From Owenia fusiformis (taxonomy: Eukaryota > Annelida > Polychaeta > Sabellida > Oweniidae): a DNA stretch of 64,000 nt. Positions within the stretch are counted from its first letter, which is position 1. Each line of letters opens with the position of its first letter. The stretch is taken from contig CAIIXF020000009.1 in NCBI GenBank assembly GCA_903813345.2, forward strand, positions 16,267,759 through 16,331,758, written 5' to 3'. The translations under genes and the position numbers were made by a program. Of this stretch, positions 55,407-64,000 are shown in pieces. Under the pieces are notes generated by a model. The model was not told where the DNA came from, ran no database searches, and was given only the letters and a program-made list of their open reading frames with translations.

Positions 55407-55662
55407 ATTTTCAACCCCTTCCACTCAAGTTTTTATAATTTTTCTTGCATAAATATATGACATTTTGACACACAGTTAACCCCTTTAAAGGAATAAGTGA
55501 TTCAGCTTTCAGCTAATTTTGGTCACCCAGAATGGATATCTTTAAAACCCCTGTAGGAATTACTTATTCCTTAAAAGTGGTTAACTGTGTGTCAAAACCC
55601 AACATATTGATGCAACAAAAATTGTAAAAGCAGGGGTGGAAGGGGTTGAAAATCAAATGACC
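55407..55662. repeat. Long hairpin, ~100-bp arms
   Basis: 'ttttgacacacagttaaccc' and 'ctttaaaggaataagtgatt' (55463-55502) pair with 55597-55557. Outer segments also pair ('caaccccttccactcaag' with 'ggggtggaaggggttg'). Loop about 50 nt. It lies 275 bp downstream of an EPRS exon within the transcribed intron. Confidence 0.8.
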
Positions 55663-55936
55663 TTGACATTTGATCTTAAAAATTTCACTTTTTCAGACCT
55701 CGTTACGTCTTTTGTAATTTGAGCTTTTGCCTTTAGCAGATGATCTTTTATGAGGCAAAAAGCCATTGTGTGCCTATACCCAAAAGGCATCAGCCTATAA
55801 ATTTTGAACAAATTGTCAACAAGTATCACCTGATAGACAAATGATCAAATAAACAGTTCCTTTAAATCACTCCAGAACAATGCTTGATTGGATAGTAAGG
55901 ATGCAAGACTATCCATTCATAAGAAAATACTCAAAC

Positions 55937-56107
55937 CTTGGGATGTGCAGCAAGTTCTTGAGATTCCACCTTAGCTCCATTTACAAACACAGGTACAGCG
56001 CCATCTTTCTGTAAGGCTGTGTAGCGGGGAACTATAGGGTCTATGACCTTCTTGTTGAATGCCCAGATTTTGTCCCACTCCATCATACACACAGACTTGG
56101 AAGATCC
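55937..56107 (-). CDS. EPRS1: EPRS exon (second visible): end of GluRS catalytic domain
   Basis: The 171-bp exon encodes 57 residues in phase 0/0. It starts '[20 protein letters not shown]', continues '[16 protein letters not shown]' and ends 'ELAAHPK'. 'QGSS...[21 protein letters not shown]' is one of the best conserved stretches of animal EPRS and cytosolic GluRS/GlnRS proteins. It lies C-terminal to the KMSKS-like loop and leads into the anticodon-binding domain. The acceptor is TTTTCTGCAG and the donor CCCAAG|GTTTGA. It joins exon 59127-59211 (ending '...FIVAQ') upstream and exon 44241-44429 downstream. Confidence 0.96.
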
Positions 56108-56363
56108 CTGCAGAAAATATTTGAACATTGACTATTGACTATTTTTTCACATCAGCATTAAATATACAGGGTGATCTGAAAAAATGTTAGTTTTGAAATA
56201 ACTTTCTCAATCATAATGGAATCTTTGTGATTTTTTGTGTAGATAGAGTGTTCAATGCATGACACATTGGTCACACTGGTATTCACTATCACCAAAAGTC
56301 AGAAACTCAAATAATTTAAATATTTTTTAATCAGAAATTAAGAAGGATATAATAAATGCTAAA

Positions 56364-57640
56364 TTGATTTGTGCTTCAGATCTTGGTCTCAACAGAGGCC
56401 AAGAGATTAATATTAACAAAGTAAGATGTGACCTAGTTTTTAAATCTCATTTATATTCCACAACTTTACAAATGCAGTGTCTTCTTTGTCAATGTGGCTA
56501 CAAAAATGAGACCACCTTACAAGTAATTTTTGACTGCATACTCAGATCGAGATTTTTTATAGAACTAGAAGATGAACTTAATAACATACAAAATTTCAAC
56601 TATCAAGTTTATAAGTCCCAGTAAGACATAAGCTTTTCTTTTTGTGAATGGTGATCGAATCCTACCAGTTAGGGTAAATTTATGTATTTCAATGCTCAGT
56701 GCATAAATTATTGAGAAATGTATTCGTCTTTAGTCACCCTGTCCACCACCTGCTTGTTTCTTTCAAATCCTGTGACCATATATATGCTTTCAGTTCCGTC
56801 GACAGAGAGTTGCTTTGGTTTAAAATGTTAAATATGGGAATAAATGTAAAAATGCTAGGGGCAGTTCAGTCCCTGTATACAAATGTGAGTTGTTGTGTAC
56901 GTCTAAATGGAAAACTTACTGGATGGTTCAATGTTAATAACGGTTTGAAGGAGGGATGTCTGTTGTCGCTGTCCCTCTTCTCTTTATATGTTAATGATAT
57001 GGTTGCAGAAATTAACGCACTGAACGCAGGCGTACAAGTTGGAAGCAGAAATATTGCAATTTTGTTGTACGCTAATTGCCCCTACACCCACTAAATTGCA
57101 ATTACTACTCAATACCTTAAACATCTGGTGCTCCCAGTAGAGAATAACGCTTAATAAAAATAAAACCAAAGTGAATTCATTTTAGGCCGACAAACGTTAG
57201 AAGAAGTAACATTATATTTACATGTGGTGATAATACAACTCTTACCGATACCTCGGACTGATATTCACTGAACATCTCGATATGAAAGTAACTGTAAAAA
57301 CATTGGCCCAGGCAGCAAATCATGCGCTTGGTGTTCTCATATCAATGTTTACATCAAAAGGAGGCATGTCATCTCATGTGTTCACTAAACTGTTTGACTC
57401 TATGGTCGCACCTATCATGCTTTATGGAATTTTCCTCGGTGTCAGTAATCGGGCATCTCGAGTGGTGACAATGGGTGATACTGCCAGAATTTCTCCATAT
57501 GTACATCAACAAACAGCAGTAAGCCGCTTGTGGTGTCGACTGACAAACATGGCCGATGATAGACTTTCCAAGCAAGTGCATAAACATTCAACTAATTTAA
57601 CAATGGCGTGGCTTTCTCTTTGGTACAAGGCGGTCATAAT
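56364..57640 (+). pseudogene. Two non-LTR retrotransposon fragments, decayed
   Basis: 56364-56624 ends in a degraded Cys-rich motif ('MQCLLCQCGYKNETTLQVIF' then 'DC'; the usual His is replaced), like the C-terminus of a non-LTR RT. From about 56740 a second piece reads as a different RT: 'FSSVDRELLWFKMLNMGINV', 'CCVRLNGKLTGWFNVNNGLK' and 'LFSLYVNDMV'. The catalytic YxDD position is disrupted ('LLYANCPYTH' then stop). After stops and a frameshift come 'MKVTVKTLAQAANHALGVLI' and 'LFDSMVAPIMLYG' (57282-57610). The last part is cut by the pearl-like element at 57651. Same orientation throughout; no intact domain. Confidence 0.8.
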
Positions 57641-57650
57641 AGAAATCAAG

Positions 57651-58821
57651 ACCAGAACACAACAACGCCAAAGCTTAGTGAATCCCATCGAACAGAAATG
57701 GCTGGCATTTTTACAAACGAATAGCAAATATCATAAAACAACACACCAGAAAGGCCACCATTTTCAAAATGGTTGCTCACTAGCCAAGTTGTCATCAGAA
57801 GAAATAATATGCTTTTAAGTAGCCACCTCTAAAATTTTTGAAAAATCGCACACATACTTGTAAAATAACACACATAAAAATGGTGGCCATTTTTCAAAAT
57901 GGCCGACTACTCCCCAAAGTTTTATTAGACAATGTGCCATGCTTAAAGTATTCACATATCAAATATGAACAAAATCGCTCCACTACTTTTCGAGTTATAG
58001 TAAAATACATTAAAATGGCGGCCATTTTTTTTTCAAAATGGCCGCCTTCTACCAAAAGTGTCATAGGACAGTGTGCCATGCTTATAGTATTCACATACCA
58101 AATATGAACAAAATTGCTCCACTACTTTTCGAGTTATAGTAAAATACGTTAAAATGGTGGCCATTTTTCAAAATGGTGGCCATTTTTCAAAATGGCCGCC
58201 TTCTACCAAAAGTGTCATAGGACAGTGTGCCATGCTTATAGTATTCACATACCAAATATGAACAAAATTGCTCCACTACTTTTCGAGTTATAGTAAAATA
58301 TTTTAAAATGGCGGCCATTTTTCAAAATGGCCGCCTTCTACCAAAAGTGTCTTTAGACAGTGTGCAATGCTTATAGTATTCACATACCAAATATGAACAA
58401 AATCGCTCCACTATTTTTTGAGTTATAGCAAAAATCGTAAAATGACGAGTAAAGGCCGCCATTTTTCAAGATGGCTGCCATGTGCTTCTTTAATATCTAC
58501 ATTTGTAGCATTATTAATGTCCTTTATATTTTTTTTACATTTAAAACATATTGCTATTACAGTTTTACATATTACACCTAAATTACTGTAAAATCGGCAC
58601 TAAAATGGCCGCCATTTTGAAATGAGCGGCCATTTTGAAAATCGGCTTTCAAGCAGAACTTCAACCCCCATAGGGTATATGCGTACAAAATATGAACAAA
58701 ATCGGGTCAACGGTATTTGAGTTATTGCCCGGACGGACGGACGGACGGACAGACGGACGGACAGACGTACGTACGGACGGAGGCGTTCCCTATATCCCTC
58801 CGAACTTCGTTCGATGGGATA
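57651..58821 (+). mobile_element. Pearl-like element family A with the variant 5' segment
   Basis: Ends accagaacacaacaacgcc and cgttcgatgggata. The variant ~200-bp 5' segment, post-core segment and layout match 35255-36434 with scattered substitutions. About four cores precede a (CGGA)n/CAGA/CGTA microsatellite (58729-58780). It interrupts the C-terminal part of a decayed RT. Confidence 0.87.
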
Positions 58822-59114
58822 ATAAGTAAAAGAGACCAACTTGGGTAAGGCTATAATAAGTGGCCCATTCATCAATACAGTGAATGTACATCATTCAGTA
58901 AAGTATTTGAAATTCAAATTTTAACCGATTACATAAAATTGTTGCATCAAATGGCAATTGCTGTATGGCGCAATGATCACCGCATTATATGGCATTTGAG
59001 CCTAGCATCTCCACTGTACTTCCAAACATTTAAAACTTTACAGGAAACAAAAATTCACGAAGATTCCATTATAACTGGGACAGTTATTCAAAATCTAGAG
59101 GGTAATCTTACTCA

Positions 59115-59243
<129 letters not shown>

Positions 59244-59727
59244 TTAGTTGCTGTATATCTTGTGTAAATATTATAACTTCTAAAAATGCATTGCTCTGTT
59301 ATAGAAAAGGAATAAGTACTATCTACTAGACACAAATACTCCACAAAACGCACAGCCTACTTTTCCAAGAGTATCAAAATTTAAAGAAAAAATAAAAAAA
59401 TTGCAAAAAAGCATTGGGTGATAAATTATTTTTCACTGATAATAGGGTTAATTGAACTTAGATGTAATTTACTTATCACTATCTACTGAGCTAAGAATGG
59501 CCAGCTACATGTACATGTACTTGTATAACAAAGAGGAGTGCAATATTTTTCTATTGTTTTTAAAGAATGTACACTTGGCAAGTTATCCCAATACCACTGG
59601 TGATCCGCTCGATAACGCTGGTTACCGAAATTATTAGTTTTAGTAACAAAATGTTGGAACAAGGAGGTACATGTACGATCTTTCTTTTTTCCTTATTTCA
59701 CGCATTGTAGGCAGAATCCCCAGGACA

Positions 59728-60012
59728 TTTTTTCTCACAAATGTGTATCAGTATCATATGTTTCAGAGAATGTACATGTTTGTGAAAAATAGCTCAGAAG
59801 ACAACAGAATCATCGATTTGATTCTTCACTTAAGTTACATAAACGGTATGGGTTAAAAGTGCAGATCTTAACTGTTTTTCGAAATACCGTTCATGTAATT
59901 TAAGTGAGGAATTAAATCGACGATTCTGTTGTCTTCTGAACTATTTGTTCGCAAATATGTACACTTTCTTAAACATATGATACTGATACATGTTTGTGAT
60001 AAAAATGTTTTT
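59728..60012. repeat. Long hairpin, ~130-bp arms, short loop
   Basis: 59728-59852 ('cacaaatgtgtatcagtatc', 'tcagaagacaacagaatcat', 'cacttaagttacataaacgg') pairs with 59868-60012 in reverse, at about 85-90% by eye. The loop is near 20 nt. Frames on the two strands here translate the same arms and are not genes. It lies in the EPRS intron upstream of exon 59127-59211. Confidence 0.87.
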
Positions 60013-60069
60013 TTTAACAATAGCAGTTGAATAGTAAACACAAAAGAGATCAACTTTAAACTGTTAACC

Positions 60070-60722
60070 CTGTTACGTGTACTGAAGCTGAACGAATGGC
60101 GAATCTCATTTTTACAAAAACCTTCTAATACTTTTTCAGGACAGCCAAAATCATAGAATAACACAAATAAAAATGGCCACCTACTGCCTACTAGCCAAAG
60201 TGTCATAAGACAGTGTGCCATGCTTATGAGTATTCACATTTCAAATTTGAACAAAATCACACCATTACTTTTTGAGTTATCGTAAAAAAACATCACATAA
60301 CACACATAAAAATGGAGGCCATTTTCAAAATGGCTGCCTTCTAGCCAAAGTGTCATAAAACAGTGTGCCATGCTTATAATTTTTCTCAATTTAAATATGA
60401 ACAGCTTTATTACCGTCCTATATAACTTTTTTAGATTTAAAACATATTGCTATTACAGTGTTAAATATTGTACATAAATTACTGTAAAATTGGCACTAAA
60501 ATGGCCACAATTTTTCAACGAGCTGCAATTTTGAAAATCGGCTTTCAATCAGAACTTCTACTCAAATAAAGCATATATGTACAAATTATGAACAAAATCA
60601 AGCCAACTGTATTTGAGTAATTGCCTGGACAGATGTATGGATGGACAGATGTACGGATATATGGATGTACAGATTGATGGACGGAGGTGTCCCCTATATC
60701 CCTCGGAACTTCGTTCCATTTG
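60070..60722 (+). mobile_element. Pearl-like element family A, old degenerate copy
   Basis: Recognisable but diverged: 'aacgaatggcgaatctcatt', two cores with 'agtgtcataagacagtgtgc', the post-core segment, a decayed CGGA tract with GATG/GATA changes (60630-60682), and 'cctatatccctcggaacttc' plus a damaged end. Confidence 0.7.
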
Positions 60723-60965
60723 ATGATTACCTTTAATGAGACTTGGTGCTAAGTGTGTGGTTTAAGTTAAATAAACCATTTCTTAGGAGAAAACTAGAAA
60801 AAACAGCAACTCCACGGAGTAGCAAATCCCACCAAAAAAACATATTTTGATTATATTAGAAGCCATCTTGAAAATTCCTTCTTGAGCAGAGCTTGTTTGT
60901 CCCTTAGGCATCAACATAAAAATTGTAAACCATATTGAGTTACCATTTGAGTAATCAAAGATTAA

Positions 60966-61389
60966 GGTGTGAGGTTCCATCCGCCAAAAGGTATGACCCC
61001 TATATAGTCCATTTAAAAACCTGTGGTATTGTTCTAAATAACGCCATAGTTGGCTTCTAGGGTACCTAGTATGCCACTATTTGGTATCAAAATAAAGAGG
61101 AGTTCAACTTTCATTTGAATTACGAAAATAGGGATGTAGGTCAAAATAGTTCCGACGTGAGCATGTCTACTTTGCGTTTGCCCGTCATCTCAGAATTGAG
61201 GTAATGGTAGCAAACGCGAGTTACAATAAATGGACGCTCAAAAAGTATCCCGACTCCCCTATATGAACAGGTACATTTTGATATATAACACTATGGGGGG
61301 TAAGCGTTTTATAGTTGATCACGAACGCCATATGTGCAAAGTATTGTTATGAATTTTCGAATTTGGTGTTGGATTACGGTACTCATACC
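60966..61389. mobile_element. 424-bp MITE with TTAA target-site duplication
   Basis: GGTGTGAGGTTCC at the left and, read inward, GGTATGAGTACCG at the right. TTAA occurs on both sides (60962-60965 and 61390-61393). The host sequence is a family-B core reading 'aatcaaagattaa', so the empty site can be seen in other copies. A TTAA duplication suits piggyBac or Kolobok. No coding frame. Confidence 0.82.
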
Positions 61390-61684
61390 TTAACATTCCT
61401 TTTTACGAAATATGGCAGACATTTTGAAATTCTGTAGCCATTTTGAAAATCTTTTTCGAACAGGGCTTCTGTGTTTCTAGGCATCAGCATATACAAGTTA
61501 AATTTGATCCAAATTCATTCACAGGTATATGAGTTATCATATCATATCATTATTTCACGAAAAATGGCTGCCATTTTGATATTTAGCAGCCATTGTAAAA
61601 GTCTCTCCTTTAAATTTGTCCCTAGGCATCAGCATTTTAAAGTTGTTTTTTTTTTCATTTTCATTTGAGTTACAGATCTCACAC

Positions 61685-61966
61685 AGACACCATAGGGCAT
61701 ATATGTGTGGTAGGATAATGTAACTTGATATCCTAAGGTAGAAACAGCTCCCCGTATTAATCTGACAGGAGCTGGTATCTTTATCCTGGCTAGAACCATA
61801 GACAATTCAAGCCAGCACAGGCCTTTTATCGAGTTAGTATCACTCTAGTAATCAACTTCTCTGGTGTACTAGTTAGCTGGCTCTTGTCGCCGCAAGCTGG
61901 GATTGAACCCAGGATCTTGGCATCAGAAGTCCAGAGTGCTAACCTTTACACCACAGAACCGAAGTT
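61685..61966 (-). mobile_element. tRNA-derived SINE
   Basis: On the minus strand the 5' part (61966 downward) reads 'ggttctgtggtgtaaaggtt', 'agcactctggacttctgatg' and 'gatcctgggttcaatcccag'. That resembles a tRNA-Gln, with A box and B box (GGTTCAATCC) in place. A body follows ('ttgattactagagtgatact', 'gaattgtctatggttctagc', 'ggagctgtttctacctt'). It is about 280 bp, inserted in a pearl-like element. The body family is not identified and no clear target-site duplication could be fixed. Confidence 0.75.
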
Positions 61967-62229
61967 CAGCTGCCATCTTGAAAATTCTTTGTCAAACAGA
62001 GGTACTGTGTCTCTCAGCATCATCATAACTAATCTGTCAACAAGTACTTGAGTTATCAAAGATTAAATGTTTTAAAGAAAAAGGTGGCCAATTTGAATTA
62101 AGCAGGCATTTTGAAAATTCCTTTTTGAGTAGAAGTCCTACATTCATAAGGCACAAGGCCATGAAACTTGAACCAAATCTGTCAACCGGTATTTGAGTTA
62201 TCGCCTGGATACACAAACGGGTAATTAAC

Positions 62230-62845
62230 CTACTAAAACATATTCAGCCGTTCCATGAATGCAGAAGAAAAACATTGAGGTATGACTCTCTGTTAAAGTA
62301 GCAGCATGGACTGCCGAGTCGTATCCATGCAGGGATCCTGGGTCTATCGTAAAATGAAAGCTTTGAATGTGTTATAGCCTTTTAAAATGTATTTATTTTC
62401 CATACATGCAACTAGAATTTGTGCACATACCTTATATCGATCGATAATGTTAATGCCTTTTTCATCTCCTTTGTCTCCGCCATTTTTATTAAACCAGAAG
62501 TTTGTTCTCTAATATCCGCGCAATATTTTTCACTTTTATTTCAGATTACGCTCTGGATTCAACTTTTAATGCTTTCTTATTATCGTCAAGTATTTCTATA
62601 AGAAACGTTTGCATAAAAAGACCCACACTATCAGAGTTTTATCGGCTCGAGCAGCCAGAAAAATTAGTTTCAATTTCACCAACTAGGTGTTTCGATGTTG
62701 ACTTGGAAAGAATTTGAAAAAATCTACGAGTGGGACTCCTTATATAGAATTATAGATTCTAAATGACTTGTCAGTTCTACTGGTTGATGAATATTGCCAT
62801 ATGTATACATTTAAAAAAAAAATAGGAATAACGAAGAAGATGTTA
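62230..62845. other. Intronic sequence, nothing recognised
   Basis: No exon or repeat recognised. The two small plus-strand frames (62419-62717) overlap each other and lack family features. Confidence 0.4.
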
Positions 62846-63071
62846 GACCAAAGGAGTGGTATCGATATGGAGAACTGAATTCAACAATGTTTTTCTCTTA
62901 AACCAATCATTGAAAACATTCTGTAAAAAAACACGGTATTTCATGTAATGTTGACTGATTGACAACAATTTAATGTGAAAATTATTTAGAAATATTTTAT
63001 ATAACTGTTTTTGCTAACAATTTTTGTTTTTTTAGTACAATTGTTTTTGCTCCTTTCTACCAATTCTTGAG

Positions 63072-63285
63072 AATGAAATAAAATGTCTTTCCGAACCTTG
63101 TTGGAACAAAATAGCATATACAACATATTTTTAGACCTCTCAATATTATAGTTATACAAAGGAATTTTGGGTTGATTTTAAAAAAGTATTCAAAAAATTA
63201 AATAATATTGAGAGACCTAAACATGTTGTGTTTATGTTGTTTTGTTCCAATGAGGTTCGGAAAGATGTTTCATTTCACTCTGGAA
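63072..63285. repeat. Hairpin, ~80-bp arms
   Basis: 'gaatgaaataaaatgtcttt', 'ccgaaccttgttggaacaaa' and 'agacctctcaatatta' pair with 63285-63205 in reverse. Loop about 55 nt. Confidence 0.8.
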
Positions 63286-63337
63286 ACATGATACCAATAA
63301 CAAAACAAGTGTTTGATGTGTTTTCTAAAACAATATA

Positions 63338-63848
63338 CTGTAGATTGGGTTAATTTGGCGCCTGCTTTAATTTGGCGAATTTGGGGAAATTGTAAAATTC
63401 ACCAATATAAATCTTCGCAAAAATTTAGAATGAATTCCCAGGAATTATCTAGGGTATTTCGTCCAGTTAGGTCACTTCCAGTTCAGTTTTTTCCAAAAAT
63501 ATGGAAAAATGTCTCTCATAAGGCCTCATAAATTGGCGCAGAACTGGTCAGTCACTCATTTATACTCAGGGAAAAACGAGAAAGGAAAAGTGCGGTATAG
63601 TAGCAGCATCAATCGAGGTGCAAAATGTAAAGGATGATCTCACAAAAATGTACAAACGTAGTGAATATCGCCAGTGGTCCTCAAAAGAAAAAATGGATAT
63701 AGCCAAACATGGCCATTTACATGGTAATTCGCAAACAGAGCTTAGGTTTAACATTTTTTTTGCATGTCCGCCACATTAAATAGCCGCCAATATGCCAAAA
63801 ATGGCAACATCCCCAAATTAAGTAGCACCAAATTAACCCAATCAACAG
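63338..63848. mobile_element. Tc1/mariner-type MITE, 511 bp, TA target-site duplication
   Basis: Inverted ends CTGTAGATTGGGTTAATTTG and, from the right, CTGTTGATTGGGTTAATTTG, over at least 24 bp with few differences. TA lies on each side (63336-63337 and 63849-63850). No transposase frame. Confidence 0.8.
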
Positions 63849-64000
63849 TAGATGAAAGTATATATATATTTTTCAAATTATATTGTTACCATTCAAAAGA
63901 TGACCATTAGAAACGTGTGTTCAAAAAGTTCTCCATATTGATACCACTCCTTTTGCCTTGATAGCTCAGAAAGGTAAAATTTCTCCATTTTTCTCTTCAC

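Larger units (their letters stand above)
60793..62222 (+). mobile_element. Pearl-like element family B carrying two younger insertions
   Basis: The start 'aaaaaacagcaactccacgg' and 'agtagcaaatcccacc' match 861-2151. Cores with 'gagcagagcttgtttgtccc', 'aaaatggctgccattttgat' and 'ggtatttgagttatcgcctg' follow. It is interrupted by a TTAA-flanked MITE and a SINE. The right terminus is not recognisable after about 62222. Confidence 0.7.
62848..63957. repeat. Inverted pair of ~40-bp repeats enclosing a hairpin and a MITE
   Basis: 'ccaaaggagtggtatcgata' with 'tggagaact' (62849-62877) is matched inverted at 63957-63925 ('agttctccatattgatacca', 'ctccttttg'). Possibly the ends of a 1.1-kb element. Confidence 0.6.

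Overview
This is a metazoan, almost certainly molluscan (probably bivalve), genomic window. It is AT-rich, has spliceosomal introns, and is filled with transposable elements and inverted repeats. The lineage call rests on repeat type: many elements have the tandem-core plus tetranucleotide-microsatellite build of the 'pearl' (non-autonomous Helitron/Helentron-like) elements described in bivalves. It does not rest on a species match.

The only host gene I can support firmly is one gene on the minus strand, the bifunctional glutamyl-prolyl-tRNA synthetase (EPRS/EPRS1). Six consecutive exons are visible, in transcription order: 59127-59211, 55937-56107, 44241-44429, 37266-37418, 22341-22453 and 2365-2467. 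Splice sites and codon phases join perfectly. Together they encode about 271 residues: the end of the GluRS catalytic core, the GluRS anticodon-binding beta-barrels and the start of the linker toward the WHEP repeats. Only 814 of 64000 bases are exon. The introns are about 3.0, 11.5, 6.8, 14.8 and 19.9 kb, so nearly everything else here is probably intronic.

Layout of the repeats. 1-2.2 kb: a non-LTR endonuclease fragment and a pearl-like element. 4.2-5.1 kb: a 0.9-kb foldback. 6.6-19.3 kb: a composite inverted-repeat structure with 88-bp satellite arms, a CACTA-ended 2.27-kb element, nuclear-receptor-motif arrays and a pearl insertion. 19.8-29.7 kb: MITEs, including hAT-type elements with target-site duplications (TSDs) and a MITE inside a MITE. 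31-36.5 kb: three pearl-like elements head to tail. 38.7-48 kb: AGGTCA-rich repeats, two more pearl-like families, an LTR remnant and a Ty3/Gypsy pol fragment split by a pearl insertion. 48.1-54.8 kb: remains of an L1/Tx1-like retrotransposon whose ORF1 carries a NADAR domain, plus an inserted 1.85-kb element with a 9-bp TSD and a BED-finger exon. 56.3-62.2 kb: broken non-LTR pieces, three pearl-like copies, a SINE and a TTAA MITE. 63-64 kb: hairpins and a TA-flanked MITE.

The best candidate for something undescribed is the fusion of an L1-like ORF1 protein (RRM plus C-terminal domain) to a NADAR ADP-ribose-glycosidase-like domain. Next is the recurrence of AAAATGGC motifs (matching the YY1 consensus) in the cores of four otherwise different pearl-like families. 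No functional transposase, replicase or intact retroelement is present; nearly all mobile-element coding sequence here is broken.
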